Part shown: in pieces, positions 23,201-31,945 of the stretch
Layout: the number at the start of each line of letters is the position of its first letter
Position numbering within the stretch: the stretch's first letter is position 1
NCBI GenBank assembly: GCA_964036665.1
Contig: OZ038532.1
Coordinates: 620,001-684,000 of the forward strand
Direction: 5' to 3'
DNA: 64,000 nt
From: Gordius sp. MW1
Taxonomy: Eukaryota > Nematomorpha > Gordioida > Gordea > Gordiidae
The notes under the pieces: model-generated
Seen by the model: the letters and a program-made list of their open reading frames with translations, nothing else
Database searches by the model: none
What the model was told of the DNA's origin: nothing
Translations under genes and position numbers: made by a program

Positions 23201-23644
23201 TTAATCGGTATTTTGCTATTTATTGTTTCTACTTGTCCATCAAAGGCTCATTAAGTTGTGACTTGCTTAAAATAATTAAGCCAATATTTGTCTTTAAAGA
23301 TGATATGTATATAAAGGGTATTGGCACTTTGATACATTGTGATTCTCCATAATAACTTAAGCAATTTTGACTATATACACATAATGCTGAAGAATATACA
23401 TGTAGATGAAATATTCCTTACAATTTTGATATTTTGTGCAAGCTTTACTAGATTGAGTAAAATCATACCAAAAAGCATCAATGATATCATATTGAAAACT
23501 TAATTGTTTGTCAGCCTAAATTGCATATACAATCATCAAAAGTAAGTTAAAATAGTGCTATACCAATTCCATATTGTCCTTCTTAGCTATTTTAATTTGA
23601 CATTTATCAAACAAGAGAATCTCTATTCGTTCAAAATTCTGAGT
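14212..23644 (-). CDS. Unidentified host gene, last five exons; final intron carries an 8.1-kb LTR nest
   Basis: Minus-strand exons: 23644-23564, 23515-23422, 23386-23233, 23058-22967 and 14609-14212 (stop at 14212-14214). All have GT-AG borders and compatible phases, giving 272 residues of C-terminal sequence. Introns are 48, 35, 174 and 8,357 bp. The long one is almost entirely the retroelement at 14782-22880; without it and one TSD copy the intron would be about 253 bp. The protein includes AFWYDFTQSSKACTKYQN, KVPIPFIYISSLKTNIGLII, HPLDTYQPLYFIKNLPPNSY and a lysine-rich C-terminus (TSRHKKKLQKYNF ... SFFYKF). I see no known domain, signal peptide or clear membrane segment. The N-terminus is not found: a candidate 43-bp intron (23645-23687) precedes exon 23644, but the exon before it is unresolved. 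The reading is supported by consistent splicing and open frames; no function is proposed. Confidence 0.7.
14782..15216 (+). repeat. Left LTR (435 bp)
   Basis: Starts TGTGGTGTTTCACACCG and ends GGCCATCTTA. It carries an internal poly-C run. Copies occur at 22447-22880 (same strand), 16269-16704 (inverted) and, in parts, at 19531-19875. Confidence 0.9.
15218..15245 (+). other. Primer-binding site complementary to tRNA-Leu 3' end
   Basis: TGGTGTCAGAAGTGGGATTT directly follows the LTR after one base and continues into GAACCCAC. This is complementary to CCA plus the acceptor and T-arm sequence typical of tRNA-Leu. The match extends beyond the usual 18 nt through the T loop. The tRNA identity comes from recall of consensus tRNA-Leu 3' ends and was not searched. 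Confidence 0.75.
15337..16265 (-). repeat. Tandem pair of 454-bp units related to a second LTR type
   Basis: AGTTTGCTGCCGCAACTCTT starts at 15337 and again at 15791, and the units are nearly identical apart from poly-G length. Each contains AAAAAGCGAAGTGGTA, a GTAGGGTA block and a terminal G run of 12-14. The second ends GGGTGAACACCACA, the complement of an LTR start. The same block order recurs at about 18560-18719, so these are reverse-orientation LTR-B-like sequences. Confidence 0.75.
16269..16704 (-). repeat. Inverted LTR copy (LTR-A)
   Basis: Reverse complement of the left LTR over its whole length, from TGTGGTGTTTCAC (16704) to CATCTTA (16269). It is followed on the minus strand's upstream side by the polypurine tract AAAGGGGGAGG, so it is the 3' LTR of an element lying in reverse. 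Confidence 0.9.
17304..17768 (-). CDS. GC-rich ORF with C-terminal zinc knuckle, inverted copy of the post-integrase ORF
   Basis: 154 aa, nearly identical to the plus-strand ORF at 21410-21892. It starts MRIPTAWYDVRLEVIPTAPV, has a long Ala/Pro/Gly/Arg-rich middle, and carries CWGCRRRHLPPMC (C-x2-C-x3-H-x4-C) near residue 105. It lies directly downstream, in its own orientation, of integrase C-terminal sequence (about 18200-17820). Base composition is far more GC-rich than the flanks. It may be a displaced gag-like nucleocapsid segment or an element accessory protein; no envelope features (signal peptide, TM) are visible. Confidence 0.6.
   Translation of the reverse strand: MRIPTAWYDVRLEVIPTAPVHVRRPLLITFEVEPIGRARVVNLVHPVVATPRVRPRGNGQPAAELIPAGTGASGSVQAGVTAGSRREGQVAELTRARGKRCWGCRRRHLPPMCPKTQTINRPIGPTREEGEPAVRIEGVLEVLNLDGTAASTSR
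17800..18225 (-). pseudogene. Integrase C-terminal fragment, inverted copy
   Basis: The reverse complement matches 20990-21356: KWLRVAKETKGGTWM, the PRFPNRPSVSYEFLS block, LPRSDSPRLKLNQKVWYRN and RWVLGEIVEQVGS. Upstream it is joined abruptly to a primer-binding-site sequence at 18232-18248, showing that gag to most of integrase was deleted in this reverse element. Confidence 0.75.
18232..18719 (-). repeat. Diverged LTR (LTR-B) and PBS of the reversed element
   Basis: On the minus strand TGTGGTGTTCAACC (18719) starts an LTR-like sequence with a 17-base G run. It ends before TGGTGTCAGATAATGTGG (18248-18232), a variant of the PBS at 15218. The reverse element 18719-16269 therefore has an LTR-B at its 5' side and an LTR-A at its 3' side, indicating recombination between related families. 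Confidence 0.65.
18720..19530. repeat. Rearranged 3'-end fragments of the same LTR family
   Basis: It contains a polypurine tract (CCTCCCCCTTT), the AAATACATACGCATATT 3'UTR block, an inverted fragment of the zinc-knuckle ORF (18950-19134) cut at its CCHC motif, then the forward 3'UTR (about 19135-19520) with CACACGCGACATCC repeats and a second polypurine tract. The junction at 19134/19135 joins inverted and forward segments. Confidence 0.75.
18963..19134 (-). pseudogene. Fragment of the zinc-knuckle ORF
   Basis: It carries only the C-terminal third (GKRCWGCRRRHLPPMC to AASTSR) of the 17304-17768 ORF. The peptide predicted upstream of it here is junk from the 3'UTR junction. Confidence 0.7.
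19474..19936. repeat. Large palindrome made of head-to-head LTR pieces
   Basis: Forward LTR 19531-19642 and reverse LTR 19643-19875 share about 112 bp as inverted arms (19531-19642 with 19764-19875). The palindrome extends outward through the polypurine tract and 3'UTR to GAAAAACAATAGCAACAACC (left) and its complement (right, ending 19936). At 19936 the match stops exactly where the ZMAT5-like coding sequence starts. Confidence 0.85.
19904..20350 (+). CDS. ZMAT5: ZMAT5-like (U11/U12 snRNP 20K) coding sequence captured in the LTR nest
   Basis: Homologous to ZMAT5, the 20-kDa protein of the minor (U12-type) spliceosome's U11/U12 snRNP. Residues 11-40 form a matrin-type C2H2 finger (RRQYFCEHCQRAF ... 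NRKKHLQSAVHL; C-x2-C-x12-H-x5-H). Residues about 65-85 form a CCCH finger (CINYFTSGICKFGDNCRYSH; C-x8-C-x5-C-x3-H). Both fingers and the linker are intact. It is intronless, and the first ten codons come from LTR-element 3'UTR sequence: homology starts exactly at the palindrome edge (19936). The family's C-terminal proline-rich tail is missing; the frame stops at 20350, and 20351-20475 is unassigned. It looks like a processed cDNA copy acquired by the retroelement. A native intronless gene invaded upstream is the alternative; the flanking LTRs and integrase make that less likely. Confidence 0.8.
   Translation: MKSVVVAIVFRRQYFCEHCQRAFTDSLSNRKKHLQSAVHLANKAKYYQQFKSPREILLEESRKGKPCINYFTSGICKFGDNCRYSHLTQQKHFELYCQISQQEAKNMIKNQKTIKLINKINTFDLDNYLCNWQKRKEKKDIQMPGRII
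20351..20475 (+). other. Unassigned open segment between ZMAT5-like sequence and integrase
   Basis: A frame different from the ZMAT5 one is open for about 40 codons (KEGLQDLLKISKDEIHKINI, then NMIAQIKKSNNLYKTS, stop). It could be part of the captured transcript, another host fragment or gag remains. Not identified. Confidence 0.3.
20484..21356 (+). pseudogene. Ty3/gypsy integrase, frameshifted
   Basis: It begins in the zinc-binding H2C2 domain (HQGHAGM ... QYVWWPKINKDIENFV, CGLCKLD). The catalytic core keeps WERIHVDFFEF (first Asp), IVTDNGKAF (second Asp) and PYHPSSNGQVERYVG (Glu). The C-terminal part ends KLNQKVWYRNYLKEPRWVLG. Reading it requires a frameshift near 20735 and another near 20890, where an in-frame TAG follows AFVA; the remainder (20970-21356) is open. 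RT and RNase H are absent upstream, replaced by the ZMAT5-like sequence. No active integrase can be made from this copy. Confidence 0.88.
21410..21892 (+). CDS. GC-rich accessory ORF with CCHC knuckle, positioned after integrase
   Basis: 160 aa, starting 53 bp after the integrase stop, in the position where envelope genes sit in some gypsy elements. The N-terminus is mixed (MRIPTAWYDVRLEVIPTAPV), the middle is Ala/Gly/Pro/Arg-rich and proline-spaced, and residues about 103-115 form a zinc knuckle CWGCRRRHLPPMC (C-x2-C-x3-H-x4-C, the spacing of Mag-type gag knuckles). There is no signal peptide, furin-like site or transmembrane segment, so an envelope protein is unlikely. Likely roles, by inference only, are nucleic-acid binding or a relocated nucleocapsid. 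Open in two copies (here and 17304-17768) with almost no differences, which suggests recent duplication or maintenance. The opposite strand is also open, as expected from GC-rich sequence. Confidence 0.65.
   Translation: MRIPTAWYDVRLEVIPTAPVHVRRPLLITFEVEPTGRARVVNLVHPVVATPRVRPRGNGQPAAELIPAGTGASGSVQAGVTAGSRREGQVAELTRARGKRCWGCRRRHLPPMCPKTQAINRPIGPTREEGEPAVRIEGALEVLNLDGTAASTSVRGQRRA
21905..22446 (+). other. 3' untranslated region and polypurine tract of the LTR element
   Basis: It contains ATTATACTTTTGTAACC blocks, long A runs, the tandem phrase CATCACACGCGACATCC, and ends in CTCGCTAAAGGGGGAGG, the polypurine tract next to the right LTR. An inverted copy is at 16705-17300. Translations in this stretch are not genes. 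Confidence 0.75.
22447..22880 (+). repeat. Right LTR
   Basis: Matches the left LTR except for a small deletion at its first bases (GGAGGTTGTTTCACACC where others read GGAGGTGTGGTGTTTCACACC). Followed by the ACTAC target duplication. Confidence 0.9.
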
Positions 23645-23687
23645 CTAAGGAACTATGAAGAGTTTAATAACTTCTCATAAATCTTAC

Positions 23688-24140
23688 TGAATCTGTAAAG
23701 CTTCCTTTTAGATTTATTACTCATTTTCAAATAAAATTTGAAAATATGAATGAAAGTTGCTTTTTACTTTAACAAAATCAGATGTCTATTTTCTATTTTA
23801 GGATGTATTTGTAGTTAGAGTGTTTTAGTAGCTAATAAAAAAATGATTCAATGATTTAAGTGTATTTAAAGTTGCATATTAAAAATTTATATATGCTTTT
23901 TCTTTTTGATTTTCGACAAAAAGCTATTTTATAATTAATTCCATTATCTCAAATTCACTTGTTTATTTGACATAAAACTTGATTGAGCATTTTCTCACCA
24001 AGACTACCTGCCTCCCCCCATATTTAATAACTAGCAATCATAAAAGTAGTTGTCTTCTGCAATTTGATCTGAATACTTGATTTTCCATTCATATCTTGAT
24101 AAATATTTGAACTTGCATCCTTAGTCTCCTCCCTTTCGTT
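23688..24140. other. AT-rich stretch between the unknown gene and the gypsy element
   Basis: Upstream exons of the minus-strand gene are expected here or beyond the gypsy insertion; none could be defended. At 24120-24145 the minus strand reads AACGAAAGGGAGGAG, a possible polypurine tract for the adjacent gypsy element. Confidence 0.45.
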
Positions 24141-24151
24141 GTGGCTTTTAA

Positions 24152-24778
24152 TTATTTTTCCTCGATAAGTCTTGCAGGGGGACGAACATCGCGTTTCGGG
24201 CGAGACGTTTGACCTAAGTTAGATTGACTCTCCTCCCCGACGAAATCCGTCTCTTCTCCTGGCGTAATTGACGGTTCTAATACCGTCTCTTCTCCTGGCT
24301 TTAGTGACGGTTCCAATACCGTCTCTTCTCCTGGCGTAAATGACGGTTCCAACACAGTCTCTTCTCCTGACGTAAGTGACGGTTTAAACTCCACCTCTCC
24401 CCAAGGCGTAACTGATGCGTGTGGAGAAGAAGATTGTACAGGCTCTTGTCTTGAATCTACGAATCTATTCCTTAGCTGATCGGCATGCTTCCGCAATTTC
24501 TTTCCATTCGCTTCCACTGAGTAAGACAAGGGCCCCGTTCTAGTGATTATCGAACCTTCACGCCATCCGGGTCTCGTTTCATTCCTTGCCCATACCGGCT
24601 GTTCTGAAAGAAATTCCCGAGTCTTTAATCCTTTGTTATGCCGCTCCTCGGTTGACCAAACTTGTTTTTCCAATTTTGACTTAACCGGAGATCGTGCCCA
24701 ATCCCAAGCCGTTTTCATATGTCGTCCAAACATTAGCTTATATGGTGATGATCCTGTTGAATTTAAAGTGCTTATTCG
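24152..24778 (-). pseudogene. Integrase C-terminal domain with acidic proline-rich repeats
   Basis: Same frame as pol after the TAG. It holds the integrase tail (PYKLMFGRHMKTAWDWARSP, a GPLSYSV strand) and then about four imperfect copies of a 14-residue unit of the form S-x-TPGEETVLEPS, ending RPKRDVRPPARLIEEK. The repeats are an expansion in the chromodomain-equivalent tail position; their function is unknown. Confidence 0.85.
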
Positions 24779-24781
24779 CTA

Positions 24782-27298
24782 AGTCATCAAGACCTCTGAC
24801 AAACATTCATGAGGGTTCGTCTTCTCCATTCTGGTAGCCGCGTACCTTTTCTTCAAAGTTTGAATTCCTCTCTCTGCTAACCCGTTAGTCTTAGGATGAT
24901 ATGGAGAAGATTTCATGTGTATGATGTTATTCTCCTTGCAAAAATTTTGAAACTCCAACCCCGTGAATTGGGGTCCGTTGTCCGAAACAATTTGTCTAGG
25001 GACCCCGTACAGGGCAAACCACTTCCTAAGGATTCGAAGAGAGGCCTGAGTTGTTGTTGACTGTAAGAGTTCAACATCTATCCATTTTGAAAATCCGTCG
25101 ACTACTATTAACCACGAATAACCATCGATTGGTCCCGCAAAATCGATATGAATTCTTTCCCAAGGAAACTCGGGGACATTCCATGAAAACAACGGAACTT
25201 CCTTAGCGTCCCCACGATTCTGTTGACATGCTTTACAAGCGTTCACAAAATTTTCAATCTCCGAACTCAGTTGAGGCCACCAGCAATAGAACCTCGCGAT
25301 CGATTTCATAGCCGATATACCGGGGTGACCTTTATGCAGATTAATCAACACTCGCTGCCGAAGGGATTGTGGTACAACCATCCGCCCATCCATAAATAAT
25401 AAATTATTTTCACAACTTAGCTCTGTTCTGCGATTATAAAAGACCCCAAATTCTTGTGGAATATCCTCTTTGCGTGAGGGCCAACCTTTATTTATAAAGT
25501 TCTTTATTTTACGCAATTTAAAATCCTTATCAATTTCTTCACTAATAGTCTTTCCCGATAGTGATAACTCATTAAGGAGGATGTTTTTTATCCTAAGCAT
25601 TGATACATCATCGCTGTTGTGAATCTCTTCTGTAAGGGGTAAGGGCGCTCTTGAAAGTGCGTCAGCTACTTTATTCCGTTTGCCTTCAATGTACTCCACT
25701 GAAAAATCGTAGGCCGATAGATGATAAGCCCAACGCATCAATCGATTATTTACTATTCTCGGAAGATCCCTATTTTCCCCAAACAAACGCACTAAAGGTT
25801 TATGATCCGTTCTTATAATAAATTTCCTTCCATAAATGTAGGTGTGAAATTTTTGGACCGCCCATAGAATGGCTTTAGCTTCCTTATCAATAGTAGCATA
25901 ACTTTCCTCGGCGTTTGAAAGTGTTCTCGAAGCATACGCAATAGGACGCAATAGTCCAGCCTCACATGCATGAGACAACACTGCCCCAAATCCTTTCTCC
26001 GAAGCGTCGGTTTCAAGCACCAAGGGCAAGGATGGTGAATAAGGGATTAAGGTATTGCAATTCTTTAAAATCGATTTAGCTTTTAAAAATATTTGCTCCT
26101 CAACCTGTGACCATACCCATCTAGATTTCGTACCAGTGAGTCGGTGCAATGGTGACAAAATACCATGAAGGCTAGGAATAAATTTTTCCTGATAGCAAAG
26201 CATCCCAAGAAAAGATTTTAACTCGGATCTATTAGTGGGTCTTTTCATATCTAAAATGGCTTGTATCTTTGATCCGGAGGGATGGATACCTTCTTTATCA
26301 ATCATAAACCCTAAAAATTCAACCGAATCTTCCAAAAACCGAATTTTATTAAACTGTGCTTTAATCCCCGAATCTTTTAATTTCATTAAAACTTTATTGA
26401 CGTTTGCAATGTGATCCTCATCATTTTCGCCGGTGATTATTATATCATCAAGGTAAACTCCTGTCTTAGGACAATCTTTTAGTAAGTTGTCCATAAACCT
26501 CTGGAAAATGGCTGGAGCTGAGGACAACCCAAACGGAAGCCGACAGTATTTGTAATAACCCAAACTGGTTGAAATAACTAAGAGATCTTGTGATTTCTCG
26601 GAAACAGGCATTTGCAGATATGCATCTTTAAGATCAATTTTCGTGAACTTCCTTCCTCCCGAAATTTTTGCGGCAACATCTTGAAATGTTGGAATATGAT
26701 GGTAATCTATAATTAAATTTGGATTCACCGTAACCTTGAAATCGGCGCAGATACGGATGTCATTATTAGTTTTCCTTACGATCACAATTGGAGTAGCCCA
26801 TCGAATGGGCGTAATGTTGGGATCCACTGGCTTTAACACACCTGCGATAACCAATCTTTGGAGCTCTTTCTCTAGAGGGGCTCTCAAAAGAAACGGAACC
26901 CTCCTAGCTTGCCAAGATCTAGGAGTTGCATTTGACTTCAAATGGATCATTATTGGTTCGCAAGAATTTATTAATCCTAGTTTCCCATCAAAAATCATAC
27001 TATATTTATCTTCAAAATCTCTAGTAAGCGAGTTGTTAGCACTACTTACCTTATGAATTTCAACCATCGGGGGAAGTACTAAGTTGAAGGCTAAACTCCA
27101 TGGTAGTCCAAAAAGTGGTACCTTCTTACCCTTGCTAACTACCACCGTTAAATTTTCCATTCGATTTCCCACCTGGACCTTCACCGTCGCTTCACCCAAT
27201 ATTTTTAGGGGTGTACAACCGTACACTAGCGGTGGTATGGCCTTCCTGAGTACTGGTTGGCCGATTTCATCCCATAATGATGCGTTAATTACCGATAC
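24782..27298 (-). pseudogene. pol: protease remainder, reverse transcriptase, RNase H, integrase core
   Basis: In order on the minus strand: FTKIDLKDAYLQMPV and GVYLDDIIITG (RT catalytic Asp pair), PLVLETDASEKGFGAVL (RNase H), a H2C2 zinc finger (HKGHPGISAMKS ... CKACQQN), and the integrase DDE core (WERIHIDFAGP, IVSDNGPQFTG, YHPKTNGLAERGIQ). All catalytic acidic residues are present. The frame is intact from just after the TAA in protease to a TAG at 24779-24781 within the integrase, shortly after the conserved Glu. Length and order are typical of Ty3/gypsy pol. Confidence 0.93.
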
Positions 27299-28123
27299 TT
27301 ACGCACCAGTGTCGAAATCCATCACAGTCCCTAGACCGTTGATTTTCACCTCAATCGTGGCCCGACGCCCTCGGCGATTAATTTGGCATATTGAGTCCAT
27401 CGAATCGGCGTCATTATCTTTTTCGGAGGTCATACATACTTGTTGTACCTTGTAACCACCTTTGCAACATCGAGCGTAATGCCCCTTTCTGTTACACTTC
27501 CTACAATACGCCATAAAGGCGGGACACTGATTTGGCCGATGACTACCGCCGCAACGTTGGCATTTAGAATACCTGTCGTCTTGTGCCCTCGATATCTTTT
27601 GAACAACATGAATATTTTCCTGAATATTATCCCGAGTCTCTTTTTCAGCTCTTTCTAAAGTTAGAGCCATGTCCATCACCTTCTCCAAGGTGAGTGGACT
27701 TCCGTCCTTTTCCTCCAGATTGGAATAATTTGTACGAATCTCCAGTTCTAACCGTTGCATATCCACTCCGAAGATCAGCTGATCTCGAATCCGAGCTTCA
27801 ATGTCAATTTTATAATTGCAATCAAGCATTAACGCATTGATTTTCCGATAGTAGTCCAGGACCGATTCCCCCGAAGCTCTTTTCGATCTCATGAGCTCCA
27901 TTCTGGCCGCCACCGCCGACGTCGTCTTCTTAAAAACCTTCCGTAACGCTGAGGCAACTTCATCCCATGTGGTATTATTATAGAGTTTGGGATATAATAT
28001 TTGAGACAACTTCCTAAGATTGTCCGTTCCTAGGAATGCCTTGATTAATTTCTTTCTAGCTAAATCGGAAGAAATTCCTAAAATATCCAAACGTGCGTCG
28101 AGATGATCGTTTGGGAATACATA
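27299..28123 (-). pseudogene. gag and start of protease
   Basis: The capsid-like region is followed by a double zinc knuckle: CQRCGGSHRPNQC (C-x2-C-x3-H-x4-C) and CRKCNRKGHYARC (C-x2-C-x4-H-x4-C). The frame ends VMDFDTGA then TAA, inside the protease active-site motif; reading through the stop gives VSVIN, the usual continuation, so this is a single-base nonsense change. The gag and pol regions are in one frame, as in Mag-type elements. The knuckle arrangement matches the relic at 840-940. Confidence 0.9.
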
Positions 28124-28125
28124 TT

Positions 28126-29225
28126 AAAATACAATATTAATTATAACATAAATACCATATACAACACTTAGTATATTAGAAGAATACGCAGAAAAATGAT
28201 TGTGATATTAAAAAGGTGTTTCAGTTAGCAGATAACAATGCAAATCAAATAAAACTTACAAGAAAAAGTTTGGTCGAACAATTAATATTATTAGCGAAAG
28301 CTAAGCTTATTTATATGATTCGCCGAATTTTTTTCCCAAGGTTAAAAAATGTTCCCTAATTTAGAAATGTCCCCCATTCAACCAATCACAAAATGTCCCA
28401 AGGTGAATTCGGCGAGATGGTTTTCGGCAAGTTGACGGGCCACCATGATATAGATGCTAAATCTAAATGCCAAGAGGCAAAATTTTCGTATTCATAATAC
28501 AACTAAATTCATTGAACTTTACTTAAATTAACAACCTTTATCTTCTTGATCAAAACCTTGACTATACAAGTTTAAAAAAAGATTTTCGATTAAAAAAACA
28601 AGTTCTAACAACTTGAGATTATATTTCCGCAGGATCCGTCAATTATTCTGCTAGAAATTCAGGAATTTTTTTTGTCTGTTTACTGAAGTAATATAAATGG
28701 CAAAAACATCAACTAAAATAAGATTGTCATGGTATATGGCTTTGTCTAAAACTTAAGAGACTTGTCCTCCTACAAATGCTCTCAATTTCCTAACAAAACA
28801 GCTTGCAAAATGTTAGTAAAACCACTTTGTACTGAACAAAAGTTTCCATGTTCCGAAGATTAAAAACATATTAGATAATATGTCCATCGACAAATGGATT
28901 GGCATTATTTACAATTCATAGAGAACGTTCCTTCACATGAATTTCTAGATAGAAAATCGTTAGTCAATATAAAAATTAACCATATCTTATAATGAATCAT
29001 GGTTGAGGCAGCACAGTCACAAAAAGCAGCACAAAATTTAGTTCGTATTTTATCGATTACTTGTTTTTCCTATCGTTTGCATGCATGGCATTTGTGCAAG
29101 AATTTAGAAATTTTCTAGCAAGTAATTTAAAACTAAAAACTATGATTTATATATGTTTCAGGTTTATAAAATTCGTATATGGTATAAGAATCATATGATA
29201 CCTTGAGTATATTCCTTGCTTCCAA
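28126..29225. other. AT-rich stretch with a weak inverted repeat
   Basis: No coding sequence is supported. TCGCCGAATT near 28320 and AATTCGGCGA near 28407 form a 10-bp inverted repeat around about 75 bp, possibly a tiny transposon remnant. Confidence 0.45.
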
Positions 29226-29229
29226 ATAA

Positions 29230-30003
29230 AAAAGGATACTTACTCAAGGCTCTTCATAAGGTTAATTGAAATTTGTAGCAAAAATGGAATAGAATTTAAG
29301 CCTCAACTAGCTCAAATAGATTTTCAGTTAGGGACAATAGCAACCCTCAAAAATGTATTTCCACAAATTATGATAAAGGGTAATTTTATGTTTAAAGTGT
29401 CTTTATAATTATATTAGGGTGCTACTTTCATTTCACCCAAGCAATATACAAGAGGGCTAAGTCTCTGGGCTTAGCTATTGATTACAAAATCAGCAAATGC
29501 ATATACGTTACTTTAAGAAGCTTAATGGCCCTGCCATTTTTGAATGAAGAAGATGTTCATAGAAAATTTTCTTGTTTTGTTCAAAAAACCAAACAATCCA
29601 TTGACTCACCCTTATATAAATTATTACAGTATATGGAAAAGGTATGGGTAGGATAAGATGCCCAATTTAAATACTGGGGAAGATATGAAGAAAATTGTCT
29701 GCCAAGAACTAATAATCACATAGAAGGATTCCACAACAAATTAAAACACATGATAAAACAATCCCACCCTAACATCTACGAGTTCATAGATCACATTAAA
29801 GCAATACAACGAGAAAGTGACTCAAACATCAAAAAGATAAATCAAGGGAAAATGATCAATCTTAAAAAGAAATGTTTATTTAGATATTACTCTTTAATTA
29901 TATATAATACATATTGTTCACTGAATTTTAATAAATATTTTATACATGAGAAAGCTATAATAAAATTTTGGTTCCATTTTATGAAATCTTTCAGATATAA
30001 TTG
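29230..30003 (+). pseudogene. MULE-type transposase relic
   Basis: Plus-strand pieces in changing frames match a Mutator-like transposase: LLPNKKGYLLKAL, then IDFQLGTIATLKNVFPQI, then CYFHFTQAIYKRAKSLGL, ALPFLNEEDVHRKF, LPRTNNHIEGFHNKLKH and HPNIYEFIDHIKAIQRES. The order (PNKK, D-FE-like, GC-FHF-Q, LPRTNN-E-WH-like, HPN-F) is the MULE pattern. At least one stop (about 29656) and several frameshifts exist. No terminal inverted repeats were identified. Confidence 0.75.
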
Positions 30004-30009
30004 ATGATT

Positions 30010-30475
30010 ACAAATTATTAAATAATTACCTACATATAGCTAAGATCTAAGATATATACTTTCACCCACTTCTGTGCAAAATGTAATATAGGCAAGGGTT
30101 AGATTTAGTGATTTATTTGATAATATGTATTTATTTATAAAATAGTATTATACATTTTGATATACCTTATTTTGTTTTAATTAACAATTATAGTATCCTT
30201 TTATTAAGTAGAATTACATATTATAATTTCACCATTTTATAAATTATTACCTACATATAGCTAAGATCTAAGATATATACTTTCACCTACTTCTGTGCAA
30301 AATGTAATATAGGCAAGGGTTAGGGTTAGATTTAGTGATTTATTTGATAATATGTATTTCTTTATAAAATAGTATTATACAATTTGATATACCTTATTTT
30401 GTTTTAATTAACAATTATAGTATCCTTTTATTAAGTATAATTACATATTATAATTTCACCATTTTATAAATCTGA
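30010..30475. repeat. 220-bp tandem duplication
   Basis: ACCTACATATAGCTAAGATC starts at 30027 and 30247 with near-identical sequence between. The second copy has an extra GGGTTA (AAGGGTTAGGGTTAGA). No coding potential. Confidence 0.9.
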
Positions 30476-30574
30476 TGCCCAGATTCACTTTCACCATATC
30501 AATTTTCATATGGTTTTTCGAGTGGGGGTCAAAGGAGCACATCAGAGCTCATCAGGAAAGGAGCACACTTTGTT

Positions 30575-30622
30575 ATTATAACCCTAACCCTTACCCTGGC
30601 CCTAATACTTACCCTAACCCAT
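30575..30622. repeat. Degenerate CCCTAA-like repeat
   Basis: ATAACCCTAACCCTTACCCT is followed by GGCCCTAATACTTACCCTAA: telomere-like but irregular. Together with GGGTTAGGGTTA at 30315 it may be an interstitial telomere-like tract or the 3' tail of the adjacent LINE. Confidence 0.5.
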
Positions 30623-31055
30623 ATATTTACTTGTTATGATATCACTAGGACATGTTAATATAAAATAATTTGTGCTAAGACAATATCGTCCTCTTCCTCT
30701 CTTCCCCGGTACCTCCATGTCCAGTACTTTTTTATTTATGTCATTCGTGTCCCTTCTTAGTATATGCCCATACCACCTTAGCCGATTTTCGTTAATCATG
30801 TCCGCCATAGGTTGAATACCCATTTTTGTCATGAGAAAGTCATTCGTCATATGGTCGAGCTTAGTATGCCCCAAGCTCCACCCTATCATTTTAATCTCCG
30901 TGGCTTGTAATAGGCTTTCCTTCCGTGGTGTTTAATGCCCATGTTTCACTTCCATAGAGTAACACCGGTCTTACGATGGATTTGTAAGTTTTGCTCTTCA
31001 ACCTTATTGGCATTTTCTTATCGCAAAGATTGCACCGGATTTACTTCGCAATTAG
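30620..31055 (-). pseudogene. LINE reverse-transcriptase C-terminal fragment
   Basis: The minus strand carries KSKTYKSIVRPVLLYGSETW (RT thumb), then MGIQPMADMINENRLRWYGH, ILRRDTNDINKK and PGKRGRGR. R-P-x-LLYGSE-x-W followed by RLRWYGH-x-xR is the hallmark of the end of many non-LTR RT ORFs. A frameshift lies between the blocks near 30890. The 5' two-thirds are missing, as usual for LINE truncation. Confidence 0.8.
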
Positions 31056-31059
31056 AGGT

Positions 31060-31945
31060 ATTATTTTTTAAATCGGGGCATTGACTTCTGTTCATGAAGT
31101 CACATATTTATAAACATAAAATTTAAAAAAGACATGTTGCTTAAATCAAAGATCTAAATCATTATCGTCTAATATGGACCCAAAGTTGGCAAATACTTTA
31201 AAGTTGTATCGCTGTATAGTCCCACATTGTTGTCTAAGTGAAAAAAGCGTGTAATATCAAGATTTCGGATCTTCTTGTTATAATCGAAATTAGCTATGTT
31301 GGTCAACCCTTGATCCCCTCTTTGCGCACTTAGTTAATTAACGCATCTAGATTGTTTGAGCATTTTGATGCTTTCCGTTTGTTTGTTTTTTGCTTTTAGA
31401 AGGCAATGTCCAATTTTAACGTTGAAATGTCTTTTTCGCTGAATTTCTTTTTATATTGATAAGTTGTGATCCTACCTATCTAAAGTCGTTCAAGGATTAT
31501 CAAGAATTTAAAGAGTAATTACATAATTTTTTTATTTAAAAATTTCTTTCATCACACTTATCTACGTTTTGAGACTCGAGACGAGTTTAAAGGTTTTGAT
31601 AGAAATTTTATTATAAAAATTAGACTTTAACTTTACAAGCAAAGCATTTTTATCGTGTCTCTTTCCCATTTCATAATATTTTCACAAAAATCGACTTTAA
31701 GTAAAAATGTTTTTAATCCGATCATTGCTTCATACTCGAGAACATTTGAATCATTTGCAATTTATGAAATTCGCTTTCGCGGTTTAATCAGACCTCATAT
31801 TATCGCGCAAAGTTTCTTTTTCTTAATACAAAACAAATGGATACTTCTATCGCCAAGTTTTAAGTTGAAACATATGAAGAGTCTGATGTATATATATATC
31901 TATTAGCTCCTTTTATCCTCTTTCACCTAAATTTATACGGCATAG
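31060..31945. other. Intronic stretch upstream of the first visible spectraplakin exon
   Basis: The exon encoding most of the GAS2 domain must lie upstream, since the exon at 31946 starts inside its end, but it was not found here. No other feature is supported. Confidence 0.45.

Larger units (their letters stand above)
24120..28125 (-). mobile_element. Ty3/gypsy (Mag-like) retrotransposon, 5'-truncated, no LTRs recognised
   Basis: A continuous minus-strand frame (28123 to 24152, 1,324 codons) encodes gag, protease, RT, RNase H and integrase. It is interrupted only by TAA at 27299-27301 and TAG at 24779-24781, with no frameshift. Gag begins without a methionine just after a stop at 28124-28126 and lacks about its first 15 residues, so the 5' end and LTR are missing. 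A polypurine-like tract follows the 3' end, but no LTR pair was found by eye. Few lesions indicate a young insertion. Confidence 0.9.

Noticed and set aside
27084-27455. Plus-strand open frame of 123 aa (and others at 26736 and 27440)
   Set aside because: Opposite-strand shadows of the gypsy gag-pol frame.
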